15,582 nucleotides of DNA, taken from assembly GCA_024464195.1 (NCBI GenBank), contig JANHAK010000009.1, forward strand, positions 1-15,582, read 5' to 3'. Positions 7,939 to 13,939 of the stretch are shown one piece after another. The notes beneath the pieces are model-generated. The model did not search any database. It was not told where the DNA came from and saw only the letters and a list, made by a program, of their open reading frames with translations. The position numbers and the translations under genes are program-made. This stretch comes from Methanomassiliicoccales archaeon (GTDB lineage: Archaea > Thermoplasmatota > Thermoplasmata > Methanomassiliicoccales > JACIVX01). Position 1 is the first letter of the stretch; the number at the start of each line of letters is the position of its first letter.

Positions 7939-8268
7939 ATGGAGGATACCGAGCTCGAGGAATTAAGAAGAAGAAAACTCGCCGAACTTCAGAGGCAAAG
8001 AGAACAGCAGTTGCTCGCTGAGGAACAGGCGAGACAAATCGAGGCAGAGCGACAGGCCCTCCTTAGACAGATTCTCACGCCAGAAGCAAGGGAAAGATTA
8101 GGTACAGTCAGAATGGCGTACCCAGATATTGCAAGGCTGGTCGAAGATCAGCTCATCATGCTTGTTCAAAGTGGGAGACTAGATAGGCAGATTGATGATG
8201 CGACTCTCAAGCAGATATTGAGGCGCGTTGCGCCGAGAAGAAGAGAAATTACGATCGAGAGGAAGTGA
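7939..8268 (+). CDS. PDCD5-family DNA-binding protein
   Basis: A 109-residue protein of the PDCD5/TFAR19 family, widespread in Archaea and commonly annotated as a DNA-binding protein; its cellular role in Archaea is not settled. The N-terminal half (about residues 1-50) is a charged, probably helical or coiled-coil region rich in Glu, Arg and Gln. The C-terminal half carries the conserved LTPEARERLGTVRM and YPDIARLVEDQLIMLVQSG segments and ends in a basic RRREITIERK tail. The sequence GTGATCC just before the ATG matches the extended part of the archaeal anti-Shine-Dalgarno complement. The gene lies between rps19e and rpl39e, the usual euryarchaeal order, which implies co-expression with the ribosome. 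The stop is 2 bases from the rpl39e start. Confidence 0.93.
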   Translation: MEDTELEELRRRKLAELQRQREQQLLAEEQARQIEAERQALLRQILTPEARERLGTVRMAYPDIARLVEDQLIMLVQSGRLDRQIDDATLKQILRRVAPRRREITIERK

Positions 8269-8270
8269 GT

Positions 8271-8426
8271 ATGACTCGAAACAAGCCGTCGGCAATGAAG
8301 TCTCGTCTCATGAAGGCGACAAAGCAGAATCGGAGGGTCCCCGCATGGGTAATGATCAGAACGAATAGGAACTTCTTGCGACATCCAAAGCGCCGAAATT
8401 GGCGAACACATAAATTGAAGGAGTAG
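8271..8426 (+). CDS. rpl39e: 50S ribosomal protein L39e
   Basis: A 51-codon gene for the smallest archaeal/eukaryotic large-subunit protein, which lines the nascent-peptide exit tunnel. The translation begins MTRNKPSAMKSRLMKATKQN and continues with the family's VPAWVMIRTNR core, then HPKRRNWR and a basic end, HKLKE. About a third of the residues are Lys or Arg, as expected. The start follows the PDCD5-family stop by 2 bases, with GAGG from the preceding coding end serving as ribosome binding site. GGAG at 8420-8423, inside its own last codons, serves the next gene. Identification rests on the full-length match of size, composition and core motif. Confidence 0.96.
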   Translation: MTRNKPSAMKSRLMKATKQNRRVPAWVMIRTNRNFLRHPKRRNWRTHKLKE

Positions 8427-8433
8427 GGATTCG

Positions 8434-8697
8434 ATGGAACAAGAGGAGAAAATTCTGAACATTCCTTTGAAAAATACTAAAAAAGTGCCTCGAACTCAAA
8501 GAGCTGAGCGTGCGATTAAAGAGATCCGTGAATACATCGTAAGACATCTCAAAACTGATGAGGAGGACGTTTGGATCGACAACCGATTGAATGAGGCGAT
8601 CTGGAGCAGGGGAATCAGCAAACCGCCGTTCCGCATCAGGGTCAAGGCGGTCAAATTCGAAGACGGACTTGTCGAAGTTTCCCTCCCAGAGGACTGA
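8434..8697 (+). CDS. rpl31e: 50S ribosomal protein L31e
   Basis: Large-subunit ribosomal protein of Archaea and eukaryotes, located near the exit of the peptide tunnel. It is 87 residues, the normal length. Family features are the ILNIPLKNTKKVPRTQRAER opening, the helix RAIKEIREYIVRHLKT, the DVWIDNRLNEAIWSRGI motif (about residues 46-62) and the strand-forming FRIRVKAVKFEDGLVEVSLP end. It starts 7 bases after the rpl39e stop with GGAG at 8420-8423 as the Shine-Dalgarno site. Its order directly after rpl39e is conserved across Archaea. Confidence 0.96.
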   Translation: MEQEEKILNIPLKNTKKVPRTQRAERAIKEIREYIVRHLKTDEEDVWIDNRLNEAIWSRGISKPPFRIRVKAVKFEDGLVEVSLPED

Positions 8698-8715
8698 TCA
8701 ATCGGTGCATTTGGC

Positions 8716-9375
8716 ATGATGAAACTTTCAAATTACAACGGAAACCCTTATATCGGCGTTTATTGCGTCGCAAATGAGTTTTTTTCTTTGATTCCTTTTG
8801 ATTCATCAAAATCGTTGGAACAAGATATTGAAGAAGCGCTTGGTGTTCAGGTCGAGCGATGCTCGATTGCTGGCACGAATATCCTAGGATCTCTTGTTGC
8901 GATGAATTCGTACGGTGCAGTTGTCACCAACATGGCCTCACAAGAGGAAATCAAAGCCATTTCGAAACGAATTCCAGTTTACCGAATTGAAGATAAACTG
9001 AATGCAACTGGTAATAATATTCTCGTCAACGACAATGCTGCCCTTGTGCACCCCGAAATTGGAAAGAAAGTCTTGAAAAAGATTGAGAAAGTTCTACAAG
9101 TCGAAGTTGTTCAGGGTGTTCTGGCAGGACATAAGACTGTCGGGTCCGTTTGCATTGCAACAAACAAAGGGGTTCTCTGTCATCCAAATACCCGAAAAGA
9201 AGAACTCGAAATGATTCGCTCGCTTTTCAAAGTTCCCGCCTCAATTGGAACGCTTAATTACGGCGCGCCAATCGTAAGGGCATGCCTTGTTGCTAATTCA
9301 AGAGGTGCTGCCGTAGGTTATAAGAGCACGCCCATTGAGTTAGGGCGCGTTGAAGACGCGCTAGGGCTTATCTGA
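8716..9375 (+). CDS. eif6: translation initiation factor aIF6
   Basis: Anti-association factor that binds the large ribosomal subunit and prevents joining with the small subunit. The 219-residue protein shows the internally repeated pentein fold: recurring segments of about 40-45 residues such as NPYIGVYCVANEF, TNILGSLVAMNSYGAVV, NNILVNDNAALVHPE, VGSVCIATNKGVLCHPN and IVRACLVANSRGAAVG. Two consecutive ATG codons (8716 and 8719) could start it; GGTG at 8704-8707 is at a suitable distance from both. It is the last gene of the operon, 18 bases after rpl31e. The genes often found next in euryarchaea (L18a/LX, prefoldin alpha, ftsY) are absent; instead a convergent unit follows. Confidence 0.96.
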   Translation: MMKLSNYNGNPYIGVYCVANEFFSLIPFDSSKSLEQDIEEALGVQVERCSIAGTNILGSLVAMNSYGAVVTNMASQEEIKAISKRIPVYRIEDKLNATGNNILVNDNAALVHPEIGKKVLKKIEKVLQVEVVQGVLAGHKTVGSVCIATNKGVLCHPNTRKEELEMIRSLFKVPASIGTLNYGAPIVRACLVANSRGAAVGYKSTPIELGRVEDALGLI

Positions 9376-9396
9376 TAAGATAGCCTGATACTCAGT

Positions 9397-9406
9397 AAAA
9401 AAAAAA
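9397..9406 (-). terminator. oligo-T terminator of the minus-strand hydrolase unit
   Basis: Ten consecutive A residues on the plus strand are a T10 tract on the minus strand, 32 bases past the stop of the hydrolase gene. Archaeal RNA polymerase terminates on oligo-T tracts without needing a hairpin. It also lies just after the aIF6 stop, where a small palindrome CTTATC-T-GATAAG (9367-9379) overlaps the stop codon. Confidence 0.6.
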
Positions 9407-9437
9407 GAAATCGGTTGAGAATTGAAGTTTGTTTATC

Positions 9438-10073
9438 TCAAGGTGAGAATACCCAATATTCCATCTCCTGGGGAAGATCCTCCCTTGCGAACTCGATTTC
9501 ATTGCCGACACGGAGAATCTTATCCTCTTGGATTCCCGTTAAAAACACATCAACCGGTTGGATAGAAAGCGAAAGACCGGCTACTCTGAAGTGCATCGGT
9601 ATGACGATTTTGGGATTAATATCTTTAACGACTTCTCGTGCCGATTCAATGTCGATTGTCGGAATACCGCCAACAGGCAAAAATAAAATGTCGACTGACC
9701 CAAGCGTACGAATCTGATCTGGACTAAGTCGATGACCGAGATCTCCGCAATGACAAAATTTTATTCCATCCAATTCAAAGCTGAAAACGACATTCTTTCC
9801 ACGCTTGGCTCCATTAACTTCGTCATGAGCTGTAACAATTCCAAGAATTCTCACACCTTTGACAACCCGTTCACCGGGTTCCTTTACAGCCACATAGTCC
9901 CCCTTGACGATTCTCAGTGCATTGTGATCGAAATGATCGTGACTGACTAAGACAATATCCGCTTTTACATGCGGTGGCTTGATCCCTAACGACTTACCAT
10001 CATGCGGATCTGTAACGATAGTCACACCGTTCTTAATCTCAAAACATGCATGACCATGCCATTTGATTTTCAT
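9438..10073 (-). CDS. UPF0173-type metal-dependent hydrolase (metallo-beta-lactamase fold)
   Basis: A 211-residue member of the metallo-beta-lactamase superfamily, closest in layout to UPF0173/UlaG-like cytoplasmic hydrolases whose natural substrates are mostly unknown. The N terminus MKIKWHGHACFEI and the metal motif His45-x-His47-x-Asp49-His50 (SHDHFDH) are typical. Further likely ligands are His in TAHD, Asp in HCGDLGH and His in PMHFR. There is no signal peptide. I start at ATG 10073 rather than the in-frame GTG at 10082: GAGGTG (10085-10080) is well spaced from the ATG and the GTG is part of that site. The Shine-Dalgarno site overlaps the stop codon of the zinc-ribbon gene, so the two genes are translationally close and surely co-transcribed. 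The order with a zinc-ribbon membrane protein is not one I recognise. Confidence 0.9.
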   Translation of the reverse strand: MKIKWHGHACFEIKNGVTIVTDPHDGKSLGIKPPHVKADIVLVSHDHFDHNALRIVKGDYVAVKEPGERVVKGVRILGIVTAHDEVNGAKRGKNVVFSFELDGIKFCHCGDLGHRLSPDQIRTLGSVDILFLPVGGIPTIDIESAREVVKDINPKIVIPMHFRVAGLSLSIQPVDVFLTGIQEDKILRVGNEIEFAREDLPQEMEYWVFSP

Positions 10074-10083
10074 ATCTAACACC

Positions 10084-11100
10084 TCACATCACGTCAACGC
10101 TTTCCTGTTCTGATGATTTAAAAATAGCGCCACAAGCGGGACAGATCTGATCGTCCGATGAAACGACTTCGTGACATACAGGACAGATCAGAACCTCCAA
10201 TTCCTCATTATCGCCATTCATATCACTTGATTCACTATCACATCTTGATGCTCCCTCACCAACGCGCTTCATACCAATAATTTGCGTAAAGCCAAAAACA
10301 ACCATCAATGCTCCAACTATTGATACGGTCCATCCGAGAAACCAATTGACCGTAAATACCGATGAGATAAGAAGAATTGTTAGGTATGCCGAAAAACCAA
10401 CGATCACAAAGCCTGCGGTCAATAATGTTGCCTTGATTTCCAATGATATATGACCCATCGGCTTAGCGAAAGATTCTGCCTTAGCGGATTCTTCGTTTCG
10501 GATCTCGCCACGATCAACAATAAATTTCTTGATTGCTGACACATCCTTGGATGAGATCTTCTCAACAGCCACGCGATCAGACAATCCCTTTTCTTCTACC
10601 ACCGTTTCCGCGATTTCTTTAACTTCAGTTTCAATTATCGTTGTTTCTCGATCTAACCTTGGCGATTCAACCTCTTCGTCCTCAGTAACTGGAACAATAG
10701 ATGGTTGCGCAGCTTCAGCTGAAGATGGAAGCGTTTCAGATCGATCTTCTGCAGATGACTCCTCGAAATCACGAGAAATCGGCGTTTCCCCACTGATGGA
10801 AGGTGTTTCGGAAATTTCTGAAGTTTTTGCTTCCAGCGAATATTCCACTAGTGGCTCTTCTTTTTCATCGCGTGAGAGATCCTTCACTCTAACCAGCGTC
10901 GCTTCTACGATTTTAGACTCTTCTTTTCCCGCAGTCTTCTCAGGTTTTTGCAGGGCAATTCGCTCGAGCTCCAAGAGGTGATCGGTCCACTCATCCTCGA
11001 CATCGCTAAACTTCCATCCACAGAAGTCGCACTCAATGGCCAAAATCTTATTACGCAAACCGCATCTGGGGCATTCTTTGAAGCCAGACTTTTTTTCCAT
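10084..11100 (-). CDS. membrane protein with N- and C-terminal zinc ribbons
   Basis: A 338-residue protein whose function I do not recognise. The N terminus has a zinc-ribbon pattern with Cys10, Cys13, Cys24 and Cys27 (CPRCG...CDFCG). A long acidic, Ser/Glu/Thr-rich stretch, about residues 45-215, follows and looks disordered. Two membrane helices occupy about 225-248 and 252-275. A second zinc ribbon with Cys306, Cys309, Cys320 and Cys323 (CPVCH...CPACG) is close to the C terminus. A two-helix hairpin places both ribbons on the same side, presumably the cytoplasm. The ATG at 11100 has no Shine-Dalgarno site; a TATA-like box about 29 bases upstream suggests a leaderless mRNA. The stop overlaps the ribosome binding site of the downstream hydrolase. 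Similar zinc-ribbon membrane proteins are common in Archaea as uncharacterised proteins; a role in protein interaction or sensing at the membrane is speculation. Confidence 0.85.
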   Translation of the reverse strand: MEKKSGFKECPRCGLRNKILAIECDFCGWKFSDVEDEWTDHLLELERIALQKPEKTAGKEESKIVEATLVRVKDLSRDEKEEPLVEYSLEAKTSEISETPSISGETPISRDFEESSAEDRSETLPSSAEAAQPSIVPVTEDEEVESPRLDRETTIIETEVKEIAETVVEEKGLSDRVAVEKISSKDVSAIKKFIVDRGEIRNEESAKAESFAKPMGHISLEIKATLLTAGFVIVGFSAYLTILLISSVFTVNWFLGWTVSIVGALMVVFGFTQIIGMKRVGEGASRCDSESSDMNGDNEELEVLICPVCHEVVSSDDQICPACGAIFKSSEQESVDVM

Positions 11101-11125
11101 CTTATGTTTGCATTAGAGTCATCGC

Positions 11126-11133
11126 TTATAATT
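11126..11133 (-). promoter_or_regulatory. candidate TATA box of the zinc-ribbon gene
   Basis: On the minus strand this reads AATTATAA, centred about 29 bases upstream of the ATG at 11100. Initiation would be within a few bases of the start codon, consistent with leaderless translation and with the lack of a Shine-Dalgarno site. Confidence 0.5.
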
Positions 11134-11137
11134 CTTT

Positions 11138-11159
11138 TGCGGAAAGAATTCTTACCGCA
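11138..11159. repeat. 22-bp near-perfect palindrome, candidate operator
   Basis: TGCGG-A-AAGAA and TTCTT-A-CCGCA form a palindrome with ten of eleven pairs matched; the only mismatch is A11143/A11154. It sits immediately upstream of the zinc-ribbon gene's TATA-like box and between two opposed boxes, where a dimeric regulator could bind. Its GC-rich ends stand out in AT-rich surroundings. Confidence 0.6.
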
Positions 11160-11177
11160 GATCCTCTCTTGAAACCC

Positions 11178-11186
11178 AATTATATC
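11178..11186 (+). promoter_or_regulatory. possible rightward TATA box in the spacer
   Basis: AATTATATC would direct initiation near 11210. An ATG at 11215 opens an 18-codon frame, which is too short to judge. No recognised gene lies within 300 bases, so this may be chance, or the promoter of a small RNA or of a long-leader transcript of the DUF373 gene. Confidence 0.25.
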
Positions 11187-11494
11187 CTAACACTGCTTCC
11201 TCCAGGGCGACATCATGAGTATGAAAAATGTATGTACGCTGAAAATACAATGCATAAATCTCAAAAATTGAAAGACAATGATATACATGCCCTCAAAAAA
11301 ATCGAGTTGCCAAAAATTCGTAAGAATAATAGAATAGAAAAGTGCCTTCAATTTAAAATTAAATATTTGAGAGGAGAGCCGCTACATTAACCTGGCATCC
11401 TGAGATCCATGGATAACGGTTTCCTGATGTAGATCGCATTGCTGGTTGATGAATGACAAAATACAAATACATTGAAACTGGATGAGTTTAGTGA

Positions 11495-12637
11495 ATGAAA
11501 ATCATGGTTCTATGTGTGGACCGTGACGACGATTTCGGAGTCAAGACGGGCCTCAATAGCCCTTTCATAGGAAGGGAAGAGAACCTCAATGCTGCCTTAG
11601 CATTAGGCCTTAAAGATCCTGAAGATTCTGATACAAATACCCTTCTCGCCGCCATCAGTATTTATGACGAAATGGTCAAATCTGGAATCGATGCTGAAAT
11701 AGCAACGATCTGCGGCGATGTTAAGGTAGGTTATCAGTCGGATCTCGTTCTTGCAACTCAGCTTGAGAATGTACTTGAAATGATTAAGCCAGATAGGGTG
11801 GTTCTTGTTAGTGATGGAGCCGAAGATGAGTACATTTACCCGATGGTCTCTTCGAGGGTGAAAATCGATTCCGTCAGGAGAGTCTTCGTCAAGCAGGCTC
11901 CGACGGTCGAAGGCACCTACTACATTTTGATCAAAATGTTGCAAGATGATAAAATCAGGAGGAGATTGATTACTCCAATCGGTCTAGTTCTTGCGGTCTT
12001 CGGCTTTGTCTCTCTCCTTCCAAAGATTATTCAGCTTGTGAGCGAATGGGACATAGCTCTCGTATCCGGAATGGCTGCTGGTACGATTGCTGTTGTTCTT
12101 GGATTTTACTTGATTCTCTATGCCTATAGGACTGGTGAGAGGCTCAAAGAATTCTCGAAAAAAGCAGCAAGGGCGATCCGCTCAGGAAGCCAGATGATCC
12201 CATTTGCTATATTATCAATCGCGCTCATTTTCCTCGGCTTCGTTTACGGATTTGATGCCGCTAACGCGAACTCAGAAGCTGGGATTCTCGTCCAAACGCT
12301 TCTGTTTGTGAGTGGTACGATTTGGGTCTGGATCTTTGCAATTCTTTCTTACGAGACGGGGCGCTTCGTCAATCATTTTCTTTCAGAAGGAAAGATTTAC
12401 TGGACTTATCTTGTTGTCTCAATCACCGTTTTTGCTATCGGATTCATTATCCAAGGCGCAATCGATGCGACGCAGTTCTTCCTTGGATATCGGACATATG
12501 ACGAGTTTATCATCCTATTCGAGGTCATCTGCGGATTCTTGCTTGCAGTCTTCGGTGGTCTGTTGAATACGGTCATGAGAAATACAGCCGGAAAGAAAGT
12601 AGAAGAAAAGAAAGAGATTGCAGAATCTGTCGAATAG
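11495..12637 (+). CDS. DUF373 family membrane protein
   Basis: A 380-residue protein of the archaeal DUF373 family, which has no established function. The soluble N-terminal part (about residues 1-155) has the family features: the CVDRDDDFG motif near the start, GREENLNAALALGLKDPEDSDTN near 26-48, and a Rossmann-like pattern ending in VVLVSDGAEDEYIYP (about 100-114). It is followed by about six membrane helices (roughly 160-180, 190-213, 235-255, 265-290, 300-325 and 335-360) and a short charged tail. The ATG at 11495 has no strong Shine-Dalgarno site; an in-frame ATG at residue 4 is an alternative start. No convincing TATA box is visible. The MptE-like gene follows after 5 bases, so the two are probably co-transcribed. 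Confidence 0.9.
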   Translation: MKIMVLCVDRDDDFGVKTGLNSPFIGREENLNAALALGLKDPEDSDTNTLLAAISIYDEMVKSGIDAEIATICGDVKVGYQSDLVLATQLENVLEMIKPDRVVLVSDGAEDEYIYPMVSSRVKIDSVRRVFVKQAPTVEGTYYILIKMLQDDKIRRRLITPIGLVLAVFGFVSLLPKIIQLVSEWDIALVSGMAAGTIAVVLGFYLILYAYRTGERLKEFSKKAARAIRSGSQMIPFAILSIALIFLGFVYGFDAANANSEAGILVQTLLFVSGTIWVWIFAILSYETGRFVNHFLSEGKIYWTYLVVSITVFAIGFIIQGAIDATQFFLGYRTYDEFIILFEVICGFLLAVFGGLLNTVMRNTAGKKVEEKKEIAESVE

Positions 12638-12642
12638 GTGGT

Positions 12643-13311
12643 TTGTTGGATTTTCATGAATGGGAGCTAGTGTATTGCAAGATACTTGAAGAATTCAAAT
12701 TCTCACGCCGTGATGACGAACTCTCCGCGAGATTACTCAATACAATGGTCGAAGGCAAGAGGATATGCAAACCCGAGTGTCTAGAAAAGATTGTGCACCA
12801 CAGAGTGACCGTTTACGGTTATGGGCCAAACCTCGAAAATGAATTGGAGAATATTAGGCCAATCGGAACCCTCATATCAGCAGATGGTGCAACTTCTATT
12901 CTAATGAAAAAAGGGATTATACCAGATATTATTGTCACCGATCTAGATGGAGATATCAAATCGCAGATTGAAGCAAATCTCTACGGTTCGATTGCCGTGA
13001 TCCACGCACATGGTGACAATATTGAAAGGATCAGGGAGGCTTTACCATTTTTTGAAGGTTGGATTACGCCGACAACTCAGTCCGAACCGTTTGGAAATGT
13101 TTACAATTTTGGCGGTTTTACTGATGGAGATCGAGCAGTCGTCCTTGCGAGACACTTTGGCGCCTCTCAGATTTACCTTGTCGGATTCGACTTTAACTCT
13201 GTTAGGGAGCAAAGGGGCAAGGATTCGAGGATAAAGGTTGAAAAATTAAAGTGGGCGAGGAGAATCATTTTTGAACTCAATCCGCCGACCGTTTCATTGT
13301 TGATTCCCTAA
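12643..13311 (+). CDS. mptE: MptE-like 6-hydroxymethylpterin diphosphokinase (DUF115)
   Basis: Archaeal-type pterin pyrophosphokinase, expected to transfer diphosphate from ATP to 6-hydroxymethyl-7,8-dihydropterin, a step toward tetrahydromethanopterin or folate-type cofactors. The 222-residue length fits. Family motifs are GYGPNLE (residues 59-65, the GxGPSLE loop with Asn for Ser), SADGATSILMKKGIIPDIIVTDLDGD (79-104), HAHGDN (121-126), GNVYNFGGFTDGDRA (151-165) and LVGFDF (179-184). Only TTG starts are available: 12643 and 12646 are consecutive TTG codons, and AGGTG at 12636-12640 is better spaced for 12646, which would shorten the product by one residue. The last 35 bases overlap cutA on the other strand. 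Reaction assigned from the family; methanogenesis is not implied. Confidence 0.88.
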   Translation: MLDFHEWELVYCKILEEFKFSRRDDELSARLLNTMVEGKRICKPECLEKIVHHRVTVYGYGPNLENELENIRPIGTLISADGATSILMKKGIIPDIIVTDLDGDIKSQIEANLYGSIAVIHAHGDNIERIREALPFFEGWITPTTQSEPFGNVYNFGGFTDGDRAVVLARHFGASQIYLVGFDFNSVREQRGKDSRIKVEKLKWARRIIFELNPPTVSLLIP

Positions 13312-13600
13312 TCCAATTGAGGTACTTGTCATGCCCCTCAATAATATCGTATCTCACAATGCATGGAATTTCGTAAGGATGCATCTTTAGAACCAGCTTC
13401 TTGAGGTCTTCGAAGTCTTCTGTTCTGATTTTCAATAAAAGAATAAATTCATCAGCTTCCTCTATGTGTTCTTTCCACCAATACAAAGACTTAATTGGAA
13501 AATAATTCGCACATGCAGCAAGTCTCCTCTCAAGCACGGTTTGTGCAATGCTCTTTGCCGACCGTTCGTCTGGTGTTGTAATTAAAACGGTGGAGTACAC
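13277..13600 (-). CDS. cutA: CutA1 family divalent-cation tolerance protein
   Basis: Small trimeric cytoplasmic protein of the CutA1 family, structurally PII-like. It was named for copper tolerance in Escherichia coli, but its role in Archaea is unclear. The 107-residue length is typical. Diagnostic segments are the opening STVLITTPDERSAKSIAQTVLE, the ACANYFPIKSLYWW strand pair (residues 29-42), the LLLKIRTEDFEDLKKLV region and HPYEIPCIVRYDIIEGHDKYLNWI near the end. The start is GTG at 13600. There is no Shine-Dalgarno site, and a TATA-like box centred about 25 bases upstream makes a leaderless transcript likely. The C-terminal 11 codons overlap the 3' end of the MptE-like gene. Confidence 0.95.
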   Translation of the reverse strand: MYSTVLITTPDERSAKSIAQTVLERRLAACANYFPIKSLYWWKEHIEEADEFILLLKIRTEDFEDLKKLVLKMHPYEIPCIVRYDIIEGHDKYLNWIRESTMKRSAD

Positions 13601-13621
13601 TAAAATTAATAGGGGGAGTAT

Positions 13622-13629
13622 TTATTTAA
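13622..13629 (-). promoter_or_regulatory. candidate TATA box of cutA
   Basis: The minus strand reads TTAAATAA within a longer A/T tract (13619-13631). Its centre is about 25 bases from the GTG of cutA, so the mRNA would begin at the start codon. Confidence 0.45.
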
Positions 13630-13813
13630 TTTTACGGCCTAACAAGTTGACTTGAATTTTAATTAGATTGTGTGGTGAGGAGGTATCGCAAGCATATTAG
13701 TAAGCAGAATCGTTCAAAAATCTTATAGGATTGAAGTTCTCCTTTCCAGATTGAATAAAATTAAAACTTGCCGACAATGCCAAACAGGCCCTGAAAGCAC
13801 CCATAATCATCAA

Positions 13814-13853
13814 GAAATGATGTAATACTATCTGGCCATTATCATATCATTTC
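13814..13853. repeat. inverted repeat just upstream of the solute-binding protein promoter
   Basis: GAAATGAT (13814-13821) and ATCATTTC (13846-13853) are perfect inverted copies; inside them TAAT (13823-13826) and ATTA (13838-13841) can also pair. The element ends 5 bases before the TATA-like box. It is a possible operator, with the caveat that the arms are AT-rich. Confidence 0.35.
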
Positions 13854-13858
13854 AAAAC

Positions 13859-13868
13859 CTATTTATAG
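13859..13868 (+). promoter_or_regulatory. candidate TATA box of the solute-binding protein gene
   Basis: CTATTTATAG is preceded by CAAAAC, which resembles a BRE. Initiation near 13890 would give a leader of about 50 bases with the GGAGG site at 13926-13930. A second AT-rich stretch at 13899-13910 is too close to the Shine-Dalgarno site to be preferred. Confidence 0.5.
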
Positions 13869-13939
13869 CAACAAGGCTTTATCAAATATCCAGTCCCCTA
13901 TTTATTTTCACTGTGGGGGGATAAAGGAGGAAATCAGAA

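Larger units (their letters stand above)
11101..11494. other. AT-rich intergenic region with opposed TATA-like boxes
   Basis: This 394-base stretch lies between the zinc-ribbon gene (leftward) and the DUF373 gene (rightward). It contains a leftward TATA-like box (11126-11133), a 22-bp near-palindrome (11138-11159) and a rightward TATA-like box (11178-11186) more than 300 bases before the next clear gene. An open frame of 73 codons (11169-11390) is Lys/Asn-rich, begins with TTG upstream of that box and matches nothing I know, so I do not call it. An unannotated short RNA or peptide from the rightward box remains possible. Confidence 0.5.
13601..13939. other. intergenic region between cutA and the solute-binding protein gene
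   Basis: This 339-base AT-rich stretch separates divergent genes. It holds the cutA TATA-like box (13622-13629), an inverted repeat (13814-13853), the TATA-like box of the solute-binding protein gene (13859-13868) and its Shine-Dalgarno site. I see no tRNA and no convincing gene between 13640 and 13810. Confidence 0.6.

Noticed and set aside
10529..10981. 150-codon plus-strand open frame rich in Ser and Thr
   Set aside because: It is the antisense of the acidic Ser/Glu-rich linker of the zinc-ribbon protein; low-complexity Glu/Ser codons leave the opposite strand open. It has no ribosome binding site and no domain.
11169..11390. 73-codon frame starting with TTG in the zinc-ribbon/DUF373 spacer
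   Set aside because: Lys/Asn-rich composition reflects AT-rich DNA, there is no Shine-Dalgarno site, and the TTG lies upstream of the only nearby TATA-like box.
11405..11414. 10-bp palindrome ATCCATGGAT
   Set aside because: Short enough to occur by chance and not placed at a promoter-like sequence.
13672..13731. GAGGAGGT, a strong Shine-Dalgarno-like sequence, and an 18-codon basic frame
   Set aside because: No start codon follows the GAGGAGGT at a usable distance; the GTG codons lie before or within it, so the short frame is probably chance.
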